A DNA stretch of 64,000 nt from Methylomicrobium sp. wino1 (GCF_003932755.1 NZ_CP024202.1:1426001-1490000); one strand, 5' to 3'. Counted from the first letter of the stretch, positions 1 through 9,148 are shown. Numbers and translations are program-made. The notes: a model not told the origin generated them from the letters alone.

Positions 1-170
1 CGGCCACCAACCTCCGTGTTTGGATTCATCGCCGGATCATGCCAAGGCAAACTGAAATTGCGCCAATTGATCCCAGCTGTTCCATCGAGAAGTTCCGAGA
101 ACTTCTTCCAATCGTCATGGAAGCGCCAAGCATGTGTCAAGAAAATATCATAGTTTTTTAATTTTTCCAT
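1..170 (-). CDS. TIR-like (MTH538/DUF1863-type) domain protein, N-terminal fragment
   Basis: An open frame starts at ATG 170 and runs off the left edge after 56 codons. It reads MEKLKNYDIFLTHAWRFHDD, followed by a segment ending WRNFSLPWHDPAMNPN. The pattern 'F-(L/I)-(S/T)-H-(A/S)-W-R ... D-D ... W-x-N-(F/Y)-S-(L/V)-P-x-H-D-P' is typical of MTH538 TIR-like domains as I know the family. These domains occur in NAD-binding or signalling proteins and often in defence-related genes. The gene lies 5 bp downstream of the glycosyltransferase stop and in the same direction, so it may be the last co-transcribed gene of the polysaccharide locus. Only the N-terminus is visible, so domain partners and function are unknown. 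Confidence 0.7.
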   Translation of the reverse strand, partial: MEKLKNYDIFLTHAWRFHDDWKKFSELLDGTAGINWRNFSLPWHDPAMNPNTEVGG

Positions 171-175
171 TTTTA

Positions 176-1468
176 TTATTTGTTTAATTCTACACTTAAC
201 CTATGGTTCTTAACCATTTTCAACAACTGAAAATAGTTATTCGATACCAAAAGCTCGGGACATGCCCGGCCTTCTTCGCTCGATAAATCCAACACCCCCA
301 AGCCGTGGCGAGCCGCATAAAAATTGTCTTGGAATTTAACAATATTGTGCTGTCGGTACGCACATAACAATATTGGGTTTTCCGCAAGAACCGAATAATC
401 GATCTGATATGCTGTCACATATTCGCGATATATACGCCGGAGTTTAGAATAAATCCTCTCTCCGAGAACCTTACGAATATTGCTTAGGGTGGGTTTCCAT
501 AGCCGATCATCAAGATACTGACCTACAATCTCCTTGACCAGCGAAAACCATAAAGCAGCAACAGACCACGCCGAAAAACCCTGCGGTCCGGTCAAATTCG
601 AATAGCGAGTCTCCAACTCCGATCCGATCTGCCTATCTCGCATACGCATCGTCCAAATTTGTGCATTCTCTTGCAGCGGCTGAAAACGGCCGCTCGAAAA
701 TGCCTCGACGGCGGTCAATGCATGCCCGTGCAAATGAGGATGAGCTTTTTCCATCAATTGCTTAAGAGATGCCTTTTGGCCGTTGGTGCCGATCGGGTCC
801 GGATGCGCGAAATGCCATAATGCCACGGAACTGTCATGCCAAATCTCGGGCCAACCGGCATTGACTAAACGCCACGCCAAATCGTAGGGACCACACAGAT
901 AACCGATATAACTTGGGTGTTCATCGAAACCACCGAAACGAATCGCGTCCTCTCGGCGCACCGTCACGCAAGCGCCCTCGTTGACAATCAGAGGCCACCA
1001 TTGCCAACGTTCGCCATCCTTTAGTGTTTCGGCGTCAGTAAGATCTTCCGGATAAAGTAGCGACGTACGCCATTCGTAGTGCATTAAAACAATAGGGCGC
1101 GGCTTAGGACCGGTATCGATTTCGAAAGACCGGAACACCGAACTAACAAAATCGATCGGAAATACCGCATCGCTATCGCAAACACAAATCAAGTCGCCCC
1201 GTGCTTGCAGCAAGCCAATGTTGTATCCAAGGTGTTTGTGATAGGTACCGCGCTGGTTGCAGGTAATGACAACATCCGCCTTCTCCATCACCTCGTCCAC
1301 TACCCGGTCATAGAGTTCAACCCAGATCAGTTCATAAGTTTCTCTGGGAACATCCTGCTTATTTAACCAATCCAATGTAGTAAAGCGTTCGCGGCACCCC
1401 CAGTCCAGCAGAATTAAAGACAGGTATGGAGCGGTTGGTGCTGAGTTCTTATGAACAATTTTATTCAT
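176..1468 (-). CDS. Family 2-like glycosyltransferase with C-terminal 'NIV' module
   Basis: This 430-residue protein has a GT-A nucleotide-sugar transferase domain in its first ~260 residues. The start SLILLDWGCRERF is followed by a metal-binding acidic motif CVCDSDAVF (DxD-like) near residue 95 and a late CGPYDLAWRLVNAGWPEIWH segment typical of acceptor-side motifs. It is clearly paralogous to the glycosyltransferase at 9516-10748 (same SLILLDW, YHKHL.YN.G, CDSDA, GPYD..RLVN.G landmarks). It presumably transfers a sugar to the locus glycan at the cytoplasmic face. The last ~80 residues are not part of the GT fold and carry HNIVKFQDNFYAARHGLG (DNA about 289-352), the module also found in the next three genes. 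ATG 1468 overlaps the upstream stop by a few bases, so the genes are translationally coupled. Donor and acceptor cannot be read from sequence. Confidence 0.85.
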   Translation of the reverse strand: MNKIVHKNSAPTAPYLSLILLDWGCRERFTTLDWLNKQDVPRETYELIWVELYDRVVDEVMEKADVVITCNQRGTYHKHLGYNIGLLQARGDLICVCDSDAVFPIDFVSSVFRSFEIDTGPKPRPIVLMHYEWRTSLLYPEDLTDAETLKDGERWQWWPLIVNEGACVTVRREDAIRFGGFDEHPSYIGYLCGPYDLAWRLVNAGWPEIWHDSSVALWHFAHPDPIGTNGQKASLKQLMEKAHPHLHGHALTAVEAFSSGRFQPLQENAQIWTMRMRDRQIGSELETRYSNLTGPQGFSAWSVAALWFSLVKEIVGQYLDDRLWKPTLSNIRKVLGERIYSKLRRIYREYVTAYQIDYSVLAENPILLCAYRQHNIVKFQDNFYAARHGLGVLDLSSEEGRACPELLVSNNYFQLLKMVKNHRLSVELNK

Positions 1469-3464
1469 TCTTGGGCTTTCTCCTAATAATCAAACGCTGG
1501 CTTATTCTGACGAATGGATTATGAAAAATTGCGTCCGTATGTTCCTTGATAATCCTAAACTGTTGCTGTATTGATTTCAATTCGGTCGCAAACTGCACTT
1601 GAATTGTGTCAATACGCGGCAATAGCGCATCTAAGTGGCTGTCTGTTTCGACGTCGCGAGCGTCAATTTCCTTTAGATGCTCTTTGAAGACGCAAAATTG
1701 TTGCTGCAAGGATTCTAGTTTCGAAGCAGACTTAGCTTGGATGGTACTAATTAGTGACAATTGTTCGTTTACGCGGAGGTCCGTTTGGGCGTCGTGAACT
1801 TCGGCTACTTTTAGATACTCCTGTACGACACTTGTTTGCTGCTGCAGCGATTCCAATTGGGTAGCAGATTCCAACTGGTTGGCATCGGTACGGGAAAGAA
1901 GCTCATCCAAACGGCGACTTTCTGAGTCGAATAATTTTTTTTGTTTCTTTAATTCATCTACCAGTTCCAGCACAGTAAGACTGAATATCTCCATTTTAAC
2001 ATCGGTAACACTTTCCCCAATTACGCACTGTTTTTTTGATTTCATTGCTGCGATATACGCCGAATCCAGTCTCGCAATGTCTGTTGGTCCTATCGTTTGA
2101 TCAAACCCATACCAGCTTCCCTTATGCCGAACAATATTGAAACCAAGGAAACCTTCCAATATCAGGCCGGAATTGGTACTGTGACTTCCTTGAGTCTCGG
2201 GCGGTGCATAGACTGAATGTTCCGCCTCTCTAATGGTTGTAAATCCAGCGTATTCATTGAAAACCGCGACTGCCTCTGATAAGGACTCGATCGAATTGCC
2301 CTGTTGGACAGGAAAATAGCGTCCGGCAATCTCGACAATGTTATATCCGTGTATCCCTTCATTCGCCAAGCGCGGGACATAAAGCAATTCTTCCGGAATA
2401 CTCTTGACCTCTAACGGACGGTACAAGAACTCCTTAATTCTATTCGAAATAAAAGAGCCTCTTGAATATCCTAAAGTTTGCATGAAATCTTGTGGCAAAC
2501 GATCAAACAATGCAAAGTGCTCATCTCCGAAATATTCCAGATGCCGGCCGATTCGGCCTTTTGAAAAAGTAGCACTACTTTGATCATACAACTGCTTTGC
2601 ATACTCTTGCGGACTGCCGGAAATGTGTAATTTCAACTGTAGCGCCCAAATTGACTCTGCTTGCTGAAGATCGCACCCGCCTCCACGGCTACCTACTAAT
2701 TCTTCATAACTCACAGGAATTACATTATTAAACATCATCCATCCAATATACCGATGGATCCGATCACGAATCGAGCCCATTACGGTATCTTCGTGAATCA
2801 ATTGATTCAATCGTTTCTTTTCATCGGGAAAATAATTCAAATAACCGGAAAATGCATGTTCATCTTTCTTAAACCAATCCAACTCGGAAACAATGATATC
2901 CAAGGGATTGCGGTACACAAAAATGGCTGGGGACCGAAACAGTAGCTGTCGACCTTGCGGATCGAACGCATCATTGGCTAATAGCTCCCGACACGGCGCA
3001 TGGTACTCGTATCCAAAGGGAGTTGACCAAGTACCTGGGCGGGGGGCTCTATCATAAGACCTTTTCAATCCCATTAATCCGAATAAGCGTATCAGCATAT
3101 GGGTTCCCGCTTTCGGAATCGACATCAGAAATACGGTTCGCTTACTGACGTGATGCTCCGTTACCGGTGCAATCACGGCAATCGGCAATCCAATACAAGC
3201 GTGCAGTATTTTCGACACCTCGTTGCCAGTGCCACCGCTAATAACAATCAGATCAATATTAACGACATCCGGTGCCTGGAACACCGCTAGCAGTTTTTCA
3301 TCCCATGAAAATCTCAGTTTTTCAAGCAGTTCACTTATTTCTACGCAACAAGCGGTTTTTCCGATAACCAATACTCTTCTGACGCCACGTGCATAAGCAT
3401 CGACAAGGGGTATTTCGATTGAAGATATTGTTGTCGGGTCAAAAAAATCCAAATACCGAGTCAC
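1461..3464 (-). CDS. Sulfotransferase-domain protein with two 'NIV' modules and a C-terminal coiled coil
   Basis: This is a 667-residue multidomain protein. Residues ~1-100 are a distinct alpha/beta segment. Residues ~105-340 look like a PAPS-dependent sulfotransferase: a 5'-phosphosulfate loop SIPKAGTHMLIRLF and a 3'-phosphate site FVYRNPLDIIVSELDWF, both classic for the family. Two copies of the shared module follow: YNIVEIAGRYFPVQQG (DNA ~2300-2357) and FNIVRHKGSWYGFDQTIG (~2085-2140). The final ~190 residues contain repeated Q-rich heptad-like stretches (LESLQQQ..., LKSIQQQF...) predicting a coiled coil, so the protein may oligomerise or dock to partners. The start is GTG at 3464, overlapping the upstream TGA (GTGA), so translation depends on the upstream gene, which is out of frame here. 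Likely role: sulfation of the exported glycan. This is inference from the domain and the locus. Confidence 0.75.
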   Translation of the reverse strand: MTRYLDFFDPTTISSIEIPLVDAYARGVRRVLVIGKTACCVEISELLEKLRFSWDEKLLAVFQAPDVVNIDLIVISGGTGNEVSKILHACIGLPIAVIAPVTEHHVSKRTVFLMSIPKAGTHMLIRLFGLMGLKRSYDRAPRPGTWSTPFGYEYHAPCRELLANDAFDPQGRQLLFRSPAIFVYRNPLDIIVSELDWFKKDEHAFSGYLNYFPDEKKRLNQLIHEDTVMGSIRDRIHRYIGWMMFNNVIPVSYEELVGSRGGGCDLQQAESIWALQLKLHISGSPQEYAKQLYDQSSATFSKGRIGRHLEYFGDEHFALFDRLPQDFMQTLGYSRGSFISNRIKEFLYRPLEVKSIPEELLYVPRLANEGIHGYNIVEIAGRYFPVQQGNSIESLSEAVAVFNEYAGFTTIREAEHSVYAPPETQGSHSTNSGLILEGFLGFNIVRHKGSWYGFDQTIGPTDIARLDSAYIAAMKSKKQCVIGESVTDVKMEIFSLTVLELVDELKKQKKLFDSESRRLDELLSRTDANQLESATQLESLQQQTSVVQEYLKVAEVHDAQTDLRVNEQLSLISTIQAKSASKLESLQQQFCVFKEHLKEIDARDVETDSHLDALLPRIDTIQVQFATELKSIQQQFRIIKEHTDAIFHNPFVRISQRLIIRRKPKNE

Positions 3465-5010
3465 TGTTTAGATTCCATTTTAATTGCATCAAGAGCTTCG
3501 CTATGTGAACGGCCTGCCAGCACCCCCGCAGGCAATGAGGCTAGGTCCAACTGACTAAAATCCATTGGGCCGAGTGATTGAGGCACTGCATAGTGAGTTC
3601 CGCAAAAAGACACGATGTTGTATCCGGAATGGCTTCCGACAAGACGAGGGGGGGCATTTGTGGAAGTCGATTGCGTTAGCGCGGAAAACATGGGTTCGGC
3701 CCGATCGCCGAGCCACTCGGAAAAAATATCCTTGTAGCTGATGCGCAGCTCCCGCAGCAAAGACTCATCCCCACTTGTCGCGGCAGTCGCCGCCAAACGG
3801 AGTTCCATCAAGTACCTATAAACCGTTTCGGAGATATGCGCCATGCGAGACATAAACCCAGTCGCCAGCGCCTCGTCGCGTAACGTGGACTTCTCGATCT
3901 CAACCGCTCCTTGGCGTGGATAGTGTTTGAATTTGAACCGGGGCGACGGCGTAAAATTTGTCTTATTAAATGCAAAGGTAATCAAGTCTATGTCGAGATT
4001 CTCCACATAGGGCTCACCTCGCCGAATGTGTTCCTCTATAAGTCGCTGGTCCGGCGTGTAATCACTTTCATCAAAGAAGGTAATCGGGTCGTAGCCAAAT
4101 TGCTCCAGATATGCACCGAACCCGGCATCCTCAAAAAGCTTGAGGTGAGTATTCGTGACATTGAACTGCCAGTCGTTCAACAAACCTCGGCGAAAGCTAT
4201 GCCTGTGATAGCGAGTGAGATTGCGGTGATCCAGTTCACTCCAGACACGAGCCGCATATTCGGCATTAACCGGTTCACCGGCGGCTTGCGCGACGCGTTG
4301 AATCTCCCCAATAGGCTCCTGAATCAGATCTTCCCAGCGCATCAGGTAATCGTATTGCCCGATGACGGGAATAAACTCATCCAGGTAATTCTTCAAAAAA
4401 ACGATCAATCCGGAAATAAATTCCGGATTAGTCAACTTGTTGAGCGCAAGCTCGCGGCGAATTTGATGCTCGTCAATCTTCAGTTCTCGCTGAATATATT
4501 CGCTGGCGAGGGCATTGATTGAAAAGACAGAGGAGTGAATGATGTCGATCGGATTGCGAATCGAGGCAAACTTCCTGAATCCCGTGTAATCCGGCATCAC
4601 AGGCCAGCGTGCCGGGTGGCTGTGAGAGTGAATGATTTCATCAAACGCCATCACCCAACGCGGCAAATACAGCAGAAAGGTAAAGTCCCCCCCCCTTTGA
4701 CGCCAAGATATTTGCGAATGCAGACAGTTTCAGTATCGTCCGCCGACACCCATTTCGGGCCACCGACCAAGATCGAAAATTCCTTGTTGTAAAAAAGCCT
4801 GTCCTCGCCAACCTGAGAACAAAACCAATCGCGTATTGCGGCATCGAGATATTCGCCGGCGATAGCGATGTAGGGATCGGCAATCGCTTGGGTGGGCAAC
4901 TTAGTACTCCCACGGTCACGATACAGGATTGATAAAACCGATAATAAAAGAGTGAACCCACCCCTTGGCGGTGCTATTACTAGATATCGACTATCATTAG
5001 GGGGCATCAT
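3461..5010 (-). pseudogene. Sulfotransferase-like gene split by a frameshift at a G9 tract; C-terminal 'NIV' module
   Basis: Two overlapping frames make one protein. The first (ATG 5010, good AAGGTGA ribosome site) encodes YLVIAPPRGGFTLLLSVL, a degenerate PAPS 5'-loop, and continues to a run of nine G (on this strand) at 4687-4695. There it shifts out of frame and stops after CCICRVG. The second frame resumes with LPRWVMAFDEIIHSHSHP and has a 3'-phosphate-like site SIRNPIDIIHSSVFS, then YNIVSFCGTHYAVPQSLG (the shared module, DNA ~3582-3632). A tract of 7 or 10 G would restore a single ~515-residue reading frame. The final stop overlaps the next gene's GTG. Either it is phase-variable (currently OFF), a true pseudogene, or a homopolymer sequencing error. 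It resembles the adjacent sulfotransferase at 1461-3464 in layout. Confidence 0.75.
4687..4695 (-). repeat. G9 homopolymer tract inside coding sequence
   Basis: Nine C on the plus strand give nine G in the sense direction of the sulfotransferase-like gene. It is the longest homopolymer in any coding region of the window; other G/C runs in genes are 6-7. The frame is lost exactly at this tract. Slipped-strand mispairing at such runs is a known phase-variation mechanism in surface-glycan genes. Confidence 0.85.
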
Positions 5011-5090
5011 TTCACCTTTTCAGGCTCAGTCCTGACGTTAACGGAACGAAGAAAAACGGTACTATTCTCCACAAATGAATTTAGTCCTGT

Positions 5091-6854
5091 TTAGTAATTG
5101 TCCTTTGAGAAAAGCATGACCCAAGCTTCCTCTAAGGATTGATGCGTCGATATTGTCGTCCTTGTTACCGCACATTGAACGCTGAATTCAGATGAACCAA
5201 GCCGCCTAATTTGAAAACGATCATCATCGTACAGAGTGTCTCCGCTTTCAGGTATTTTACATAGCGAATCCATCAGTTTCCTGACAGATATAGCTTTTAC
5301 CAAGTCGTTAAGTGATGTGGAAGCTTCAGTGATAGCTTGAGCCCCGTTCGAATTCATTGCTTCAAGTTGGATTGTAGAAAACTCACCGTTTTTATTACGT
5401 GTAATGCATACACCCTCCAAAAAATCGACCACAATACCTTCAAGAACGGCAATGCCATCCTCCCCGCCAATCAATGGAAGCAGTGCATCCCATTTTTCAA
5501 GGCTGTTTAATGCAGAAAGCTTACATAATTCATCTGGATCTGAAAATACTATATTTTTACCATGTGGGCAAAAATAGTATTGGTCTTTGTAACGAATAAT
5601 ATTGTGCTTATTTAAAGAACGAATCAACAATGGTTGGGGGTATCTTTCAGTTTCAAGATCATGAAAATAAGTCATAGTATTTGTCATGTTTGCAAAAGAG
5701 ACCAAATGAATATCCATTCCATTTCCTGCGAATGGGGTGCCATGCGGTACAATATAGTAACGTGATTTACTTAACACAATATTGTTATGGTAACCAGAAT
5801 GTACCAGTACGTTATCCCCCCTATAAGGATTTCGCTCCGCAGATATAGAATAGTCATCAAGCGCGCGCTCATCTCTCTGATCTTCTCTAAATGCTATAAA
5901 AAAGCAGTGTTTCTTTAACCAATATTTCAAGTCTTGCTGGCTAGTTTCATCAAGCAATTCAAACTCTGGATGCGGAACTTCGACAACTTTGGAAAAGCCG
6001 AGTCGATGAAGCGAATATTTGATCAGTGCGGGGCTAACTATTGTGACGTCGAAACAGTTTGGGAAATCAGCGTTATAATATGAATTGGCAGATAAGTATC
6101 GGATAGCCATATCATCATGTGACTTCCAGTCATCAGGATCGCACAATGTCATTACGAAAATGGCTTTTTTTGCCAGTGAAGCCAATCTTGTTAAGTGTGC
6201 AAGAGGGTTAGATTGATGCAGGAGTACCGCATAACTCCAAACAAGATCGACTTTAGGGAGCTGTCTCCAAGTAGCCTCACTGTCGTCTTTCATGTGATGA
6301 AACGTAATTTTTGACTGTTTCATCTCAGACAATAAGTTGACAACATCTGAGTAATCGACGATGTCTGTACCATGACACTCATTGAGCCCCAACTCGCTAA
6401 ATGCAAGAGGAAAAAGGCACGTATTGGCTCCAATCTCTAGCATGGAGTTTAAGATAATATTGCTGCCCTTGGCAATTTCCATCGTTTCCGATGCAAAATA
6501 TTGATACATCTGAAGTAATACAATGTTGTATCGGGAAAAATGCCAAAGTTCGCTTTCGTCAATGCAATAGTAAAATTCCGAATTCAAATCCAAGCCACTC
6601 GCTAGCTCTGGGGGAATATAAAGATTGCCAAGTTGTCCACGATTAAAATTGAAACTATTGACCTTGACTCCAAAAGGCGCTCCTTTATTGGGTGTATCTT
6701 GCTCGGAGAGCGGCGTAACATCGGTGCCTCCAAACCCTCTCATACTCCGTAAATTGCCAAAAAACTGAAGGCCGGTACCTGTAATAATTCCATTTGGAAA
6801 GAAGATTGGTTGATACCCAAGTAAACCTTTTTTTATTTGATTGACTATGGTCAT
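5091..6854 (-). CDS. SAM-dependent methyltransferase-like protein with two 'NIV' modules
   Basis: The protein is 587 residues from ATG 6854, which has an AGGGAA ribosome site; a TTG two codons earlier is less likely. The central ~130-300 region looks like a class I methyltransferase: motif I MLEIGANTCLFPLAFSELG, then HGTDIVDYSD (acidic ribose-binding position) and VDLVWSYAVLLHQ (motif IV position). After it come two shared modules, NNIVLSKSRYYIVPHGTP (DNA ~5742-5795) and HNIIRYKDQYYFCPHGKN (~5557-5610), and a ~140-residue C-terminal domain I do not recognise. A weaker third match (SRYNIVLLQMYQYFA, ~6510-6545) lies before the methyltransferase core. Placed between the ABC exporter and the sulfotransferases, it probably methylates or otherwise caps the glycan. 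Substrate unknown. Confidence 0.7.
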   Translation of the reverse strand: MTIVNQIKKGLLGYQPIFFPNGIITGTGLQFFGNLRSMRGFGGTDVTPLSEQDTPNKGAPFGVKVNSFNFNRGQLGNLYIPPELASGLDLNSEFYYCIDESELWHFSRYNIVLLQMYQYFASETMEIAKGSNIILNSMLEIGANTCLFPLAFSELGLNECHGTDIVDYSDVVNLLSEMKQSKITFHHMKDDSEATWRQLPKVDLVWSYAVLLHQSNPLAHLTRLASLAKKAIFVMTLCDPDDWKSHDDMAIRYLSANSYYNADFPNCFDVTIVSPALIKYSLHRLGFSKVVEVPHPEFELLDETSQQDLKYWLKKHCFFIAFREDQRDERALDDYSISAERNPYRGDNVLVHSGYHNNIVLSKSRYYIVPHGTPFAGNGMDIHLVSFANMTNTMTYFHDLETERYPQPLLIRSLNKHNIIRYKDQYYFCPHGKNIVFSDPDELCKLSALNSLEKWDALLPLIGGEDGIAVLEGIVVDFLEGVCITRNKNGEFSTIQLEAMNSNGAQAITEASTSLNDLVKAISVRKLMDSLCKIPESGDTLYDDDRFQIRRLGSSEFSVQCAVTRTTISTHQSLEEAWVMLFSKDNY

Positions 6855-6893
6855 TATCAAGTTCCCTACCTGTGAATTGAAAATTTAATCTCG

Positions 6894-6918
6894 AAGACAG
6901 CCGTATTTTGGCTGTCTT
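6894..6918. terminator. Hairpin between wzt and the methyltransferase gene
   Basis: AAGACAGCC - gtatttt - GGCTGTCTT forms a perfect 9-bp stem with a 7-base loop, lying 20 bp after the wzt stop. The T-run is better on the plus-strand side, so on the minus strand it may act only as a weak terminator or a processing/attenuation hairpin inside the operon. Confidence 0.5.
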
Positions 6919-6937
6919 TTCCCCTAAATAAGCTGTA

Positions 6938-8344
6938 TCAGCAAATTTCCTGAAAAGTACAGCCCATATTTGCTATACCTGTTACTGATGGTGTAGCCTC
7001 AAATATCAGATGCGCAATGCTACGTAAGTTATCCAAAAATACCTTTTCTCCACCATCAATTTCTTCAATACCGAAGTTCAAAAAATAATCCCCCCCAACC
7101 AAATTATTGATGAACTTGAAATGGTAAACCGAAAATTCTTGTGCTCGACGAGGCTTCAGATTTATCTGCATTAGGCTAGTGTTAGTACCATAAACACCAA
7201 TTCCATCAATTTTCACGATTCCGATGCCAACTATAGGATTTAAAACGTCATTATGAAACAGTACTTTCAGGTAAATATCGACAATATTGCCAGAAGGGAT
7301 AATTCTGGCATCTATATCGGTGCCTGAGATAACAATATAGTCAATCAACTGCGCTTTTTTGTTGCCAATTCTAAAGTGATCATTGTTAAAACTAAGACGT
7401 GTATCAATCCTATTAACTAGCGTCGTGTCATGAACCATCCAATCCAATATCTGCTCAATATTTGGTTGTCTATTTTCTTTAATTTCGGTCATATGTCTTG
7501 AATTCTCAGGATACTGGTGTGTAGGCTCTGGAAGAGTATCAATAACCTGAAATGGAGTTATGTCTTGTTGATGATTTCCGTACAAAAGGGAATAGTATAA
7601 ATTTACTGCATCCACAGTCTTACCAAAAAAAATAATTTCCCCTTTTTCAAGCAAGATACATCGATCACAAACGTCCAGGACTGTGCTCACGGAATGGCTT
7701 ACAAAGAGAATGGAAACTCCCTGTAGGCGGAGTTCCTCCATTTTTCGGTAGCACTTTTCCTGAAACTTCGCATCACCAACTCCAAGAATCTCATCTACAA
7801 TCAGCACTGTTGGGTTCACATGAATGGCGTTAGCAAATGCTACTCGCGCATACATTCCTGAAGAATAGATTTTCATTGGCTGGTCAAAAAATGATCCAAT
7901 ATCGGCAAAGCCTTCTACTGCAGACACTCGTTCTGAAAGCTCAACTTCGGGAATGTTAAGGATTTCGCTTGAAAGGATCACATTTTCGCGGCCTGTTAGG
8001 TCTGGATTAAAACCAGCACCGAGTTCGAGCAAAGCCGCTATTTTTCCTGCAATAGAAATGGAGCCTACAGACGGGCTAACAACCCCAGTGATAAGCTGCA
8101 ACAAGGTTGATTTGCCGGCCCCATTTCGGCCAAGAATTCCTACACATTCGCCTCGATAAATGTCGAATGAAGTTTTTTTAAGGGCCAAAAATTCTTTATG
8201 GTAACTCTTTCGAAACGGGTGAAAAGCCTCTTTGAGTCTGTCTTGATGAGAGGGGTAGAGTTGGTAAGTCTTGCTAACGTCACAAACCGAAATCACTACT
8301 TCTCGTTGAGGTGAACTCTTTGCAGTGGTACTTTCTTTAATCAC
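6938..8344 (-). CDS. wzt: Polysaccharide ABC exporter ATPase, Wzt type with C-terminal specificity domain
   Basis: This is the 468-residue ATPase of a glycan ABC exporter. The nucleotide-binding half (~1-250) shows Walker A GILGRNGAGKSTLL, an ABC signature YSSGMYARVAFA and Walker B VLIVDEILGVGDAKF, plus the H-loop LFVSHS. Length well beyond 250 residues, with a beta-rich C-terminal half (YHFKFINNLVGGDYFLNFGI), is the mark of Wzt proteins whose C-terminal domain recognises a modified glycan end in O-antigen systems. This fits the neighbouring methyltransferase and sulfotransferases, which could supply such a terminal cap (inference). The GTG start at 8344 overlaps the wzm stop (GTGA). It acts on the cytoplasmic side of the inner membrane with the permease encoded just upstream. 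Confidence 0.92.
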   Translation of the reverse strand: MIKESTTAKSSPQREVVISVCDVSKTYQLYPSHQDRLKEAFHPFRKSYHKEFLALKKTSFDIYRGECVGILGRNGAGKSTLLQLITGVVSPSVGSISIAGKIAALLELGAGFNPDLTGRENVILSSEILNIPEVELSERVSAVEGFADIGSFFDQPMKIYSSGMYARVAFANAIHVNPTVLIVDEILGVGDAKFQEKCYRKMEELRLQGVSILFVSHSVSTVLDVCDRCILLEKGEIIFFGKTVDAVNLYYSLLYGNHQQDITPFQVIDTLPEPTHQYPENSRHMTEIKENRQPNIEQILDWMVHDTTLVNRIDTRLSFNNDHFRIGNKKAQLIDYIVISGTDIDARIIPSGNIVDIYLKVLFHNDVLNPIVGIGIVKIDGIGVYGTNTSLMQINLKPRRAQEFSVYHFKFINNLVGGDYFLNFGIEEIDGGEKVFLDNLRSIAHLIFEATPSVTGIANMGCTFQEIC

Positions 8345-9144
8345 AAGACATCCCCAAAGTGCGATTTTAGACGGCGAAATACGTTAGCGCCGATGACTGC
8401 AAAAACCAATGAGAGCCCCCATACGTAAAGCCCCTGTGACCAGTTGGCCCAAAAAGGCTGTTGATACAACAATGCGCCTCGGTAGCCATCGACGATATAA
8501 CTGATCGGGTTGGCAAACATTACCCACTGGTATTGAGGAGGTATAACGCCATCGGCGACCCAAACCACTGGCGTAACCCAAAACCAGACATTAAGCACAA
8601 CCCCAACACCTTGCCCCAAATCGCGGCTAAAGACATTCAGTGCCGATAACAGCCATTGCAGCCCAAGCAGTGTGGCGCACAAGGTCAAGAAATAGTAGGG
8701 AATTTGCAGCCAATACCAAGAAACGGCAACACCGTTAAACAATAATACGACCACCGCGAGCAATAATAACAATGCATGATTGAGAGCTCCGCCGGTAAGA
8801 TAGACAAACGGCAATAGCTCCGACGGAAATACCATTTTTTTCACTAAAAAACTATGCGCGACTACACCTTGAGTACCGCGCAGCAGGCTTTCCGAAAAAA
8901 ACAGCCAGGGCACGTAGCCGGTAACGAAATATAAAATAAATGGAATCCCGTCCGGTCCCTTAGCCTTGAGCGCCACCGAAAACACAAACCAAAAGACCAG
9001 TAAGGTTAATGCCGGATTGGCCAGCTCCCAGGCGCTACGAAACAAGGTTCCGGAATAACGGGATAGCACATCGCGGCGGGCCAGCGCCCGAATCGTGCGT
9101 CTGCCTTGATAAAGATTCCTTAAAAAACCGATCACTGAGTTCAT
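8341..9144 (-). CDS. wzm: Polysaccharide ABC exporter permease, Wzm type
   Basis: This is the membrane subunit partnering Wzt. I chose the ATG at 9144 (MNSVIGFLRNLYQGRRTI) over longer in-frame starts because this is where family similarity begins, giving 267 residues, the normal size. The amphipathic start with ARRDVLSRYSGTLFRSAWELANP is characteristic of ABC-2 polysaccharide permeases. About six hydrophobic helices follow (for example LTLLVFWFVFSVAL, FILYFVTGYVPWLFF, ALLLLLAVVVLLFNG, LWGLSLVFAVIGANVF). It flips undecaprenyl-linked glycan across the inner membrane. The stop overlaps the GTG of wzt. No Wzy/Wzx genes are seen, which supports the ABC-dependent route. Confidence 0.92.
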   Translation of the reverse strand: MNSVIGFLRNLYQGRRTIRALARRDVLSRYSGTLFRSAWELANPALTLLVFWFVFSVALKAKGPDGIPFILYFVTGYVPWLFFSESLLRGTQGVVAHSFLVKKMVFPSELLPFVYLTGGALNHALLLLLAVVVLLFNGVAVSWYWLQIPYYFLTLCATLLGLQWLLSALNVFSRDLGQGVGVVLNVWFWVTPVVWVADGVIPPQYQWVMFANPISYIVDGYRGALLYQQPFWANWSQGLYVWGLSLVFAVIGANVFRRLKSHFGDVL

Positions 9145-9148
9145 TTCA

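Noticed and set aside
3911-4522. 203-residue open frame on the plus strand
   Set aside because: Antisense to the sulfotransferase-like gene. No motif, and it would contradict operon direction.
7090-7096. Seven-G tract in wzt as a second phase-variation site
   Set aside because: The frame is intact and 7-mers occur in several genes here, so there is no sign of switching.
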